Positions 1-6,693 of a stretch of 6,693 nucleotides of DNA are shown here, piece by piece. Position numbers and translations under genes: made by a program. The stretch spans positions 1 to 6,693 of the forward strand of contig JAFPIE010000106.1 in assembly GCA_017388605.1 (NCBI GenBank), written 5' to 3'. The DNA comes from Acholeplasmatales bacterium (GTDB lineage: Bacteria > Bacillota_I > Bacilli_A > Acholeplasmatales > Anaeroplasmataceae). The notes below the pieces were generated by a model that worked only from the letters and a program-made list of their open reading frames with translations, was not told where the DNA came from and ran no database searches. How positions within the stretch are numbered: position 1 is the first letter of the stretch; each line of letters begins with the position of its first letter.

Positions 1-171
1 AATATTGTTTATAAAGATGGTAAAGCATATTTTGCTATAGAGTGTAGGAAATGTAGGCAAGAATTATTATTCCTACTTCATGAGGAAGCGAGAAGAGTGT
101 ATGGTGCTTGTGCAAAGTGCGGTAAGGAATTTGGAGTGTATTTACCCTCTATACATGAAGTAGAAAAATAG
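1..171 (+). CDS. C-terminal end of a zinc-ribbon-like protein (5' truncated by window)
   Basis: The first frame is open from base 1 to a TAG stop at 169-171, giving 56 C-terminal residues of a gene that begins before the window. The visible part has two CxxC pairs (Cys15/Cys18 and Cys37/Cys40, counted from the window edge) about 18 residues apart, with a charged, helix-like segment between them. Two such pairs are the usual layout of a structural zinc ribbon; that zinc is bound is an inference. The codon choice (AGG, AGA, TGT, TTA) matches the rest of the window, and the frame ends cleanly just before the promoter of the next gene, which supports a real gene end rather than a chance frame. 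I cannot name the protein: the N-terminal part needed to recognise a family is missing. No hairpin terminator follows it, so some read-through into the next gene is possible. Confidence 0.6.
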   Translation, partial: NIVYKDGKAYFAIECRKCRQELLFLLHEEARRVYGACAKCGKEFGVYLPSIHEVEK

Positions 172-175
172 GTAT

Positions 176-203
176 TTTACTTTTGTTCTAGAAAGAGTAT
201 AAT
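176..203 (+). promoter_or_regulatory. Sigma-A-type promoter for the DUF4870-like gene
   Basis: A perfect TATAAT (-10) lies at 198-203, with TTTACT (4 of 6 matches to TTGACA) at 176-181 and a 16-base spacer. Transcription would begin near 210, leaving a leader of about 20 bases that carries the strong AGGAGGT ribosome-binding site at 216-222, 8 bases before the ATG at 231. No operator-like repeat is visible. The -35 is the weaker half of the call. Confidence 0.6.
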
Positions 204-230
204 ATTAAAAGATTTAGGAGGTAATAAATC

Positions 231-677
231 ATGGAAGAAAAGAAATTTATTGGTATGACACCAAATGTAGTATTTGGTCTAACTTGGATATTATTCCCAT
301 TCGGAATTGTTGCTTTAGCTGTAGACCACGATAAGATGACAAAGAATGATAAGCAGCAGATTGTATCTGCATTCGTAATGGATGGTTTAACTATGATTCT
401 TTCTATCATCATATCTGTTATTGAAGGTATTCTAATTGGCGCTACTGGAAATGATATTTGGAATTTATTAGGCTTAATCTTAATTGTTCCATTTGTATTC
501 TGGCTAATTGCTATGATTCAGGCATTCCGTGGTGTTGAATATCATTGCCCACTTGCTTGGAGTATTGCAGGTGCATTCGTTCACGATGGACCAGCGGACA
601 AGAAGGAAGAGGTAAAGGCTGAAGAAAAGCCCGAGGCTACTGAAGAAGCTCCAAAGGAAGAAGAAAAGGCTGAATAA
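231..677 (+). CDS. DUF4870-like small membrane protein with Lys/Glu-rich tail
   Basis: This is a 148-residue protein with three predicted membrane helices, at about residues 12-31, 44-69 and 76-99, and no cleavable signal peptide. Between helices 1 and 2 is a polar loop (DHDKMTKNDKQQ) leading into helix 2. After helix 3 comes AFRGVEYHCPLAW. This layout, with a charged segment before helix 2 and a closing 'A-x-x-G-x-x-Y-x-x-P' motif, resembles the DUF4870 (Tic20-like) family of small bacterial membrane proteins, whose function is not established. Residues 122-148 form a low-complexity tail almost entirely of Glu, Lys, Ala and Pro, probably disordered and cytoplasmic. The ATG is fixed by AGGAGGT 8 bases upstream. 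The gene has its own promoter and terminator, so it appears to be transcribed alone. The excellent ribosome-binding site suggests good expression. The family assignment rests on motif layout recalled from memory, not on an alignment. Confidence 0.8.
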   Translation: MEEKKFIGMTPNVVFGLTWILFPFGIVALAVDHDKMTKNDKQQIVSAFVMDGLTMILSIIISVIEGILIGATGNDIWNLLGLILIVPFVFWLIAMIQAFRGVEYHCPLAWSIAGAFVHDGPADKKEEVKAEEKPEATEEAPKEEEKAE

Positions 678-682
678 GATTT

Positions 683-715
683 GACGGATTTTAATCCGTC
701 TTTTCTTTTCTTCTT
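683..715 (+). terminator. Intrinsic terminator after the DUF4870-like gene
   Basis: GACGGAT (683-689) and ATCCGTC (694-700) form a 7-bp stem around the 4-base loop TTTA. The stem is followed at once by a pyrimidine tract rich in T (701-715, TTTTCTTTTCTTCTT). The stop codon of the preceding gene ends 5 bases before the stem. The T tract runs up to the promoter of the next operon. Confidence 0.85.
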
Positions 716-720
716 AGAAA

Positions 721-729
721 TGATAAAAT
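721..729 (+). promoter_or_regulatory. Extended -10 promoter of the three-gene operon
   Basis: TGATAAAAT at 721-729 is a TG-n-TAAAAT extended -10 element (5 of 6 matches to TATAAT). The expected -35 position, around 701-706, falls in the T/C tract of the upstream terminator and has no good TTGACA match. The TG extension would compensate for that. Transcription would start near 736, giving a leader of only about 18 bases. Because a terminator sits directly upstream, the operon needs a promoter here, which supports the call. Confidence 0.5.
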
Positions 730-740
730 AAAACTTAAAG

Positions 741-748
741 GGAAGTGA
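741..748 (+). promoter_or_regulatory. Ribosome-binding site that sets the PHP gene start at 754
   Basis: GGAAGTGA matches the consensus GGAGGTGA in 7 of 8 positions and lies 5 bases before ATG 754. A GTG at 745 is in frame and would add three residues, but it sits inside this ribosome-binding site, so it is very unlikely to be the start. Confidence 0.75.
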
Positions 749-753
749 TACAA

Positions 754-1590
754 ATGCTTAAGAATAATTACCATACACATATGAAGTATTGTAATCATGC
801 GGATGGAATGGTTATAGATTATGTAAAAGAAGCTGTTATGTTAGGCTTTTTAGAGCTTGGCATGAGTGATCACGCTCCTGTTTTAGAAACATTCATGAGT
901 AAAGAGGAATATTTAAATAATTATGGATACGACACTATGAAATTAAGTGATGTAGAGGATTATTTAAATCAAATAGAAGAATGCCAAAGGAAATTCCCTA
1001 ATATTAAAATATATTCTGGCTTTGAGACAGAATATTTAGAAGAACAAAAGGATTTTTATTTATCTTTAAGAAAAAGGGTAGATTATTTTAATTTAGGTAT
1101 TCATTTTTTTAGGGATAAAAATGGACATGTTTTAAATTGCTATACGGATTTAAATTATGATAATTTAGATGAATATTATCTTAATGCGAAAAAGGCAATT
1201 GAAACAAAAATGTATCAAGCCTTCGTTCATCCAGATTTATTTATGTATGGCTATAAGGATAAAAATGGATGTCATACATTTGATGAAAAATGTGAGGAAA
1301 TAACAAGAAAAATAGCTCATCTTGCGATGGAGAATAATATATATCTTGAAATAAATACCAACGGATTAAAATATTGTAAGGATAAGCATGATTTAAATAC
1401 ATGGCTATATCCATACCCTAAATTTTGGGAGATTATGAAGGAATATAATGTAAAAATTATTGTAGGTGCAGATGCACATACGATTACTGCATTATCGAAT
1501 GAGAATGTAAGCCTAGTTTATGATTTTATTAAGAATTCAGGAATAAATATAGAAGAAAAGATGGTGATTACAAATGATTTCAAATTTTAA
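754..1590 (+). CDS. PHP-family phosphatase, histidinol-phosphatase (HisJ/HisK) type
   Basis: This 278-residue protein has a complete PHP metal-dependent phosphoesterase domain. Visible motifs are Y-H7-T-H9 near the N-terminus, then C13-N-H15-A-D-G; G-M-S-D39-H40-A-P; G-F-E91-T-E; G-I-H117-F-F; F-V-H159-P-D; E199-I-N-T-N; and A-D240-A-H242 near the C-terminus. Together these supply the His/Asp/Glu ligands of the three-metal site of PHP enzymes. The order and the length (family about 260-280) fit the HisJ/HisK-type histidinol-phosphatases, which hydrolyse L-histidinol phosphate in histidine synthesis. No his gene is nearby, and the two following genes are other phosphate-handling enzymes, so a different phosphate ester may be the real substrate. 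The protein lacks a signal peptide and should be cytoplasmic. The start at ATG 754 is chosen from the ribosome-binding site. The last 17 bases overlap the next gene, indicating translational coupling. The PHP fold is near certain; the histidinol phosphate specificity is not. Confidence 0.9.
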   Translation: MLKNNYHTHMKYCNHADGMVIDYVKEAVMLGFLELGMSDHAPVLETFMSKEEYLNNYGYDTMKLSDVEDYLNQIEECQRKFPNIKIYSGFETEYLEEQKDFYLSLRKRVDYFNLGIHFFRDKNGHVLNCYTDLNYDNLDEYYLNAKKAIETKMYQAFVHPDLFMYGYKDKNGCHTFDEKCEEITRKIAHLAMENNIYLEINTNGLKYCKDKHDLNTWLYPYPKFWEIMKEYNVKIIVGADAHTITALSNENVSLVYDFIKNSGINIEEKMVITNDFKF

Positions 1591-2893
1591 AATTACAGAT
1601 AATCTTTTATATCAGGAATATGATAATGAGCATGAAATGTATACTGCACTTGATGATTATCTACATAGTGGATATAAAATCAAGGAAACCATTTATTTAT
1701 GCCCAGTCGTATCAAATGGATTAGAGGAAATCATTTTATCCTATATTCATGTAGAGAATCCTGGTTTAGATATAAAAAAGAAAATACATCGTATGTGTAA
1801 ATCAATTCGTTTAATGAAGCCAGATTATTCGGATACCATATTAAATCTAATTGGCGCAATAAGAAGAAATTATGGATATTCTAGCAATTATATAGATAAG
1901 CATAACATCTTCGATAGAAAATATAAGAATTGTGTCATTTTATTATTGGATGGTCTTGGAAGAAATGTATTAGAGAAGAATCTAGATGAGGATGCATTTT
2001 TAAATAAAAAGGTATCCTTTTATGAGCATGCGATATACCCATCGACTACAGCAGCATCCACTACCGCAACCGTAAGTGGCTTAACTCCACTAGAATCGAG
2101 CTGGACGGGCTGGAGTAATTACATAAAGGAATTAGATAGAGAAATAGTATTATTTACTGGAGTAAATTATTATACAGATGAGCCAACAGGAAGACCTGCA
2201 TCAGATTTTATTCCTTATAAGCCATTCTTTAGTGATATGAAGGTTAAGGGATATATTATCAATCCAGATTTTTCAAAGGAAAGTAAGGATATTAATGATG
2301 TATTAAGCGATTCCTTACAAAAGCTAAATTATCCACAGCCAATTATTCAATATGTATATTGGCCAGAGCCTGATGGAATTATGCATGAATATGGCACATA
2401 TTCTAATGAGGCTAAGGATATTCTTAAGGATATTAACGATAAGGTGGAAAGGTATGCGAGTGCATTACCCCTAGATACCCTATTGATTATTTCTGCAGAC
2501 CATGGCCATACGCCAGTAAAGCCTATAAATCTTTATGAATGTGATTTATTAAATAAATATTTAAAAACAAAGCCATCGAATGACTCTAGATGTACAACCT
2601 TTAGAGTAAAGGATGGTATGGGAGACAAGTTCGTTAAAATGTTTAATGCACTCTTTGGTGAGGTATTCCAGCTTTATTCTAAAAGAGATGCGATAAAAAT
2701 GGGATTCTTTGGTAACCCTAACGGTCATATTCACGCAAGAATTGATGATTTCTTGGGTGATTATGTAGCTATAGCTACAAATCAATTCTATTTCAATTTT
2801 AAGGGTGAAAATAACCATTTATTTAAATCCCATCATGCAGGTATAACAAAGGATGAAATGGAAGTGCCTGTAATTATTATAAGGAAGTATTAG
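1574..2893 (+). CDS. Alkaline-phosphatase-superfamily phosphodiesterase/phosphatase (NPP-like)
   Basis: This 439-residue protein belongs to the type I phosphodiesterase/nucleotide pyrophosphatase branch of the AlkP superfamily. Metal ligands and nucleophile can be placed: D126 in ILLLDGLG; Y-P-S-T-T159-A-A, where T159 aligns with the NPP nucleophile Thr; W-P-E-P-D267-G-I-M-H271; S-A-D309-H310-G-H; and S-H-H421-A-G near the end. The six expected ligands and the nucleophile are all present, so it should be an active two-zinc hydrolase of a phosphate mono- or diester. Residues 1 to about 115 are an N-terminal region I do not recognise. There is no signal peptide or membrane helix, so it should act in the cytoplasm, whereas many family members are exported. 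The ATG at 1574 overlaps the preceding gene by 17 bases and has GGTGA 6 bases upstream. The substrate is unknown; the operon suggests a soluble phosphometabolite or a nucleotide-linked one. Confidence 0.88.
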   Translation: MISNFKITDNLLYQEYDNEHEMYTALDDYLHSGYKIKETIYLCPVVSNGLEEIILSYIHVENPGLDIKKKIHRMCKSIRLMKPDYSDTILNLIGAIRRNYGYSSNYIDKHNIFDRKYKNCVILLLDGLGRNVLEKNLDEDAFLNKKVSFYEHAIYPSTTAASTTATVSGLTPLESSWTGWSNYIKELDREIVLFTGVNYYTDEPTGRPASDFIPYKPFFSDMKVKGYIINPDFSKESKDINDVLSDSLQKLNYPQPIIQYVYWPEPDGIMHEYGTYSNEAKDILKDINDKVERYASALPLDTLLIISADHGHTPVKPINLYECDLLNKYLKTKPSNDSRCTTFRVKDGMGDKFVKMFNALFGEVFQLYSKRDAIKMGFFGNPNGHIHARIDDFLGDYVAIATNQFYFNFKGENNHLFKSHHAGITKDEMEVPVIIIRKY

Positions 2894-2894
2894 A

Positions 2895-4388
2895 ATGAAA
2901 TATCGAGTAGAATCCATTCTATCCCAAGGAGTTACCCTAGGTAAGATCCATATTATGGATAGATTAGAGGAGGTGAATAGCGACTCCTCTAGCGATTATA
3001 TAAAATTAGATAATGCCATAAAAAAATCCTTAGAAGAAATAGAGGAGATGAAGAAGAAATCACCAGAGCTTGAGAGCTATTTATTAGTACAGGAATATAT
3101 GATTTCAGACCCTGAGCTTAAAAAGAGAATTCTTATTATGCTCGATGAAGGAATTAGTGTATCTAAGGCAGTACCTGCGGTAATGAAGGAATTCATTGAG
3201 GGGCTTGCGAATTCCACAAGTGGATATTTAAAGGAAAGAACCAATGATATGGAGGATGCTGCAAGAAGGATTGTTTTAAATCTATCTGATTTTAAAGCAA
3301 ATACTCCAAATGAACCATTTATTCTATATACAGATAAGCCATATCCTTCCTATTTAATTCACAATAAGGATAAGATATTAGGAATTATCTCTAGAGTTGG
3401 TGGATATACCTCTCATACAGCCATTTTAGCTAGAAATTACGATATTCCCTTTGTCATTTCTAAAGAGGATTATAAAGAGGGCGAAGAGGTATTAATTGAT
3501 ACAAGAAAAAAGATTATTATTACAAATCCATCCTCCTTACAAAGAAATATTAAGAAGGATATGAAGCATAAGAAGGCAATTCTTCATGCAGGGTATAAAT
3601 TCTTAGCCAATGCTGCATCCGATTTAGATGTAAAAAAAGCCATGGAATATGGCTTTGATGGAGTTGGACTTTATAGAACTGAAATGATATTCATGAATTC
3701 AAATCGTCCCTTTACAGCCCTAGAGCAATATAAAATCTATAGTGATGCTGTAGAGGCATTAGCTAAGGATAAATATATTGTATTTCGTACCTTTGATGTC
3801 GGTGGAGATAAGCAAATATCCTATGTGCATACGAATAAAAAGGGTATAGATAATTATAAACAAAATCCCTATATCTTTGAAAATCAGGTCATGGCAATTT
3901 TAAAGATATATACAGATACAAAAATGGATATAAGAATCATGTTCCCTATGATTTTTGAACCGGAGGAATTTGATTATTTAAAGGGATGGGTTTCTGATTT
4001 AGCTCAAAGATTTGGCTATTCTATTCCACCTCTTGGTATGATGCTTGAAACGAAAAGTGCATTAGAGAATATTAAAGATTTCAAGGGTGTTAAATTTATA
4101 TCCATTGGTACAAATGATTTAGTTAAGGATATATATAGCCTAGATAGAGAAACGGCAGTAGATAGGTTAGATGAATATAAGGATGATTTAATAAAGAAAT
4201 TAATTCCTGTTGTCGATTATGCAGAAAGAAAAAATATACAATTATCGGTTTGTGGTGAGCTTGCATCCATACCAGAAATTGCAGAGGAATTCTATAGAAT
4301 TGGTATTAAGAATCTATCGGTATCACCATCCTTAGTGGATATGCTAAATCAAGCATATTTAGACTATACGAATAAAACAATAAAATAG
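2895..4388 (+). CDS. Divergent, shortened PTS Enzyme I-like PEP-utilizing protein
   Basis: This 497-residue protein follows the domain order of PTS Enzyme I (PEP-protein phosphotransferase), which is usually about 570. A helical region at about 35-130 (with YLLVQEYMISDPEL and R-x-x-D-x-x-D-x-x-R-R) corresponds to the HPr-binding helices. The phospho-His swivel domain has G-G-Y-T-S-H174-T-A-I-L-A-R. The C-terminal PEP-binding barrel has G-L-Y-R261-T-E, R298-T-F-D-V-G-G-D-K, R347-I-M-F-P-M, M-L-E385-T, G-T-N407-D408-L, L-D-R418 and V-C453-G-E-L-A. The phospho-acceptor His, the Mg ligands (Glu, Asp) and the catalytic Cys are therefore kept. The stretch that in Enzyme I reads NPFLGxRAIR and carries a PEP-phosphate-binding Arg is collapsed here to N324-P-Y with no Arg. 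The segment after L-D-R that normally contains LYxPxxPAV is also missing. No HPr gene is present. It starts one base after the upstream stop, with GGAAG 7 bases before the ATG. It may be a specialised phosphotransferase or a repurposed homologue rather than the sugar-transport Enzyme I. Confidence 0.85.
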   Translation: MKYRVESILSQGVTLGKIHIMDRLEEVNSDSSSDYIKLDNAIKKSLEEIEEMKKKSPELESYLLVQEYMISDPELKKRILIMLDEGISVSKAVPAVMKEFIEGLANSTSGYLKERTNDMEDAARRIVLNLSDFKANTPNEPFILYTDKPYPSYLIHNKDKILGIISRVGGYTSHTAILARNYDIPFVISKEDYKEGEEVLIDTRKKIIITNPSSLQRNIKKDMKHKKAILHAGYKFLANAASDLDVKKAMEYGFDGVGLYRTEMIFMNSNRPFTALEQYKIYSDAVEALAKDKYIVFRTFDVGGDKQISYVHTNKKGIDNYKQNPYIFENQVMAILKIYTDTKMDIRIMFPMIFEPEEFDYLKGWVSDLAQRFGYSIPPLGMMLETKSALENIKDFKGVKFISIGTNDLVKDIYSLDRETAVDRLDEYKDDLIKKLIPVVDYAERKNIQLSVCGELASIPEIAEEFYRIGIKNLSVSPSLVDMLNQAYLDYTNKTIK

Positions 4389-4399
4389 AAAATAAGATT

Positions 4400-4422
4400 G
4401 GGGCAAGATTCTTGCCCCTTTT
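4400..4422 (+). terminator. Intrinsic terminator of the three-gene operon
   Basis: GGGGCAAG (4400-4407) pairs perfectly with CTTGCCCC (4411-4418) around the 3-base loop ATT, followed by TTTT (4419-4422). The stem is the most GC-rich stretch in its surroundings and begins 12 bases after the TAG stop of the Enzyme I-like gene. It separates this operon from the purA promoter downstream. Confidence 0.9.
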
Positions 4423-4458
4423 GAATGCAGTTTCATACTATAGATTATGTATTTTAAA

Positions 4459-4487
4459 TTGAATTTGATTTCTATATTTAGTATAAT
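4459..4487 (+). promoter_or_regulatory. Sigma-A-type promoter of purA
   Basis: TTGAAT (4459-4464; 5 of 6 matches) and a perfect TATAAT (4482-4487) are separated by the optimal 17 bases. Transcription would start near 4494, leaving a leader of about 28 bases with GGAGA (4510-4514) 7 bases before ATG 4522. The leader is too short for a purine riboswitch, and I see no paired PurR-box-like repeats upstream, so no purine-specific control is evident. The 4423-4458 stretch holds nothing further that I recognise. Confidence 0.8.
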
Positions 4488-4518
4488 AACTAATGGTTTT
4501 GAAAAGAATGGAGATTAA

Positions 4519-5804
<1,286 letters not shown>

Positions 5805-5805
<1 letters not shown>

Positions 5806-6236
5806 TGGAAAAGATATTAGTATCCGGCTGTTTAGCCGGATTTAATACAAAATATGATGGTAAAAATAACTTCAATCCCAAAATAGAGGAATTAAAGAAG
5901 AAATATGAGCTCATCTATATTTGTCCTGAGGTAGATGGTGGACTATCTATTCCAAGAGATCCCTCAGAAAGAATAGAGGATAAGGTAATTTCTTGTAAGG
6001 GTATAGATGTAACAAAGGAATTTACTCTTGGGGCAGAAAAAGCCTTAAGGCTTGCTAAAGAAAATCATATAAAGAAGGCAATCCTAAAGGATGGATCACC
6101 ATCCTGTGGTGTTACCTATATTTATGATGGTACATTTTCACATAAGAAAGTGAGAGGCCAAGGCCTAACTACAGAAATGCTTAAGGATTTAGGTATTCAA
6201 ATTTATAGCGAGAATGAAATCGATGAATTATTGTAG
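5805..6236 (+). CDS. DUF523-family protein, thiouracil desulfurase (TudS)-like
   Basis: This 143-residue protein matches the DUF523 family. Members studied as TudS bind a [4Fe-4S] cluster through three cysteines and remove sulfur from 2-thiouracil. Cysteines at the three motif positions are present: V-S-G-C9-L-A-G, I-C40-P-E-V-D-G-G-L and D-G-S-P-S-C101-G. Also typical are Y17-D-G, the P-R-D-P run at 50-53, G-x-D-V-T at 66-70 and the R-G-Q-G-L-T segment near 137. The family commonly has a further Cys just before the Arg/Lys-Tyr-Asp-Gly motif; here that position is T15. C64 is an extra, probably non-ligand Cys. The ATG overlaps the purA stop by one base (TAATG). The nearest AAGGA lies 12 bases upstream, which is rather far, so translation probably depends on ribosomes finishing purA. 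Family membership is firm. The activity on thiolated bases is inferred from relatives and fits the purine-synthesis neighbour. Confidence 0.85.
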
Positions 6237-6244
6237 AGGTTTTT

Positions 6245-6693
6245 ATGAAGGAGCTTAAAGTTACAAAAGAGGAAGTAAGAAAATGCTTAGATGTAAAAAG
6301 AATAGATTTAAATCTAATTATTTATTTTTTTATCTATGCAATATTAACTAGCATATTATTACCTTTAATGTTAAATCTCGTCATTGATTTAATGGTATGG
6401 GCATTTATTACAGGCTTTACTAGTGTGTTCTTCTTAATCTTTGAAATATCAAATATTATAAGATTAGTGTATATGCTAAATTCCTATAAAAAATTACCTG
6501 CATACGAAGTAAAGCTTGATAAGGTAAATTATTATTTAAACAAAAAAATACCAGTCTTTGCATGCCCTATTCAAACAAAGCTTGGTACTATTTTAGTTGA
6601 AACCAACGCCATCTATAAGCTTAAGCAGGTCCCCCTTTATAAGGGACACCTTGCTAAAGTATTATATGATCAAAAGAAGAATAGAATTTATAT
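6245..6693 (+). CDS. Two-helix membrane protein of unknown function (3' truncated by window)
   Basis: The frame from ATG 6245 is open to the window end, giving 149 residues plus two bases of the next codon; the C-terminus lies outside. AGAGG (6235-6239), overlapping the upstream TAG stop, serves as ribosome-binding site 5 bases before the ATG. Residues 1-21 are charged and contain C14. Two adjacent hydrophobic helices follow at about 22-46 and 49-72 with only a short turn (L-V-I-D) between them, a helical hairpin that would place both ends on the cytoplasmic side. From about residue 80 onward the chain is soluble, rich in Lys, Tyr and Val and apparently strand-forming, with a C-P at 107-108. 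I do not recognise the family. Its 8-base spacing from the DUF523 gene and the lack of a terminator put it in the purA transcription unit, but no functional link follows from that. Confidence 0.75.
   Translation, partial: MKELKVTKEEVRKCLDVKRIDLNLIIYFFIYAILTSILLPLMLNLVIDLMVWAFITGFTSVFFLIFEISNIIRLVYMLNSYKKLPAYEVKLDKVNYYLNKKIPVFACPIQTKLGTILVETNAIYKLKQVPLYKGHLAKVLYDQKKNRIY

Noticed and set aside
188..412. Minus-strand open frame of 74 codons opposite the DUF4870-like gene
   Set aside because: It lies opposite a well-supported gene and the promoter upstream of it, has no convincing ribosome-binding site and shows no recognisable domain.
745..753. GTG at 745 as an earlier in-frame start of the PHP gene
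   Set aside because: The GTG lies within the GGAAGTGA ribosome-binding site that is correctly spaced for ATG 754, and the added three residues are not part of the PHP domain.
2561..2818. Minus-strand open frame of 85 codons inside the AlkP-superfamily gene
   Set aside because: It is fully contained within conserved coding sequence on the other strand and has no motif or promoter support.
3864..3935. A frameshift or sequencing error as the cause of the missing Arg stretch in the Enzyme I-like gene
   Set aside because: The reading frame stays open and recognisable motifs continue in the same frame on both sides, so a clean in-frame loss fits better than a frameshift.

Overview
The window reads as a piece of chromosome from a low-GC Gram-positive bacterium (Bacillota or a Mollicutes/Erysipelotrichia-like relative). 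The evidence is a strongly AT-rich sequence, Arg mostly encoded by AGA, clear Shine-Dalgarno sites (AGGAGGT, GGAAGTGA), sigma-A type promoters with TATAAT boxes and short GC-hairpin/T-run terminators. All Trp codons seen are TGG and none of the seven complete stop codons is TGA (four TAG, three TAA). The frames therefore fit the standard bacterial code, but TGA is scarce. All genes are on the + strand and densely packed, and no stretch over about 135 bases lacks a gene. I see no RNA genes, CRISPR array, insertion sequence, integration site or origin.

Layout: (1) 1-171 is the 3' end of a gene whose product ends in a zinc-ribbon-like pair of CxxC motifs. (2) 231-677 is a monocistronic DUF4870-like small membrane protein with a Lys/Glu-rich tail, with its own promoter and an intrinsic terminator. 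(3) 754-4388 is a tight three-gene operon: a PHP-family phosphatase of the histidinol-phosphatase type, an alkaline-phosphatase-superfamily phosphodiesterase/phosphatase (17-base overlap) and a shortened, divergent relative of PTS Enzyme I (1-base gap). It starts at an extended -10 promoter and ends at a strong hairpin terminator. (4) From 4459 a new promoter drives purA (adenylosuccinate synthetase), which overlaps by one base a DUF523/thiouracil-desulfurase-family gene. That gene is followed within 8 bases by a two-helix membrane protein running off the window end.

How the genes may work together: purA and the DUF523 protein both relate to nucleobase metabolism (purine synthesis, and possibly removal of sulfur from thiolated bases). 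The three-gene operon combines two phosphate-ester hydrolases with a PEP-dependent phosphotransferase homologue that keeps its phospho-His and catalytic Cys but has lost two conserved C-terminal stretches, including the PEP-binding Arg region. That operon is the part most likely to hold something undescribed. Its substrate and role cannot be read from the sequence.
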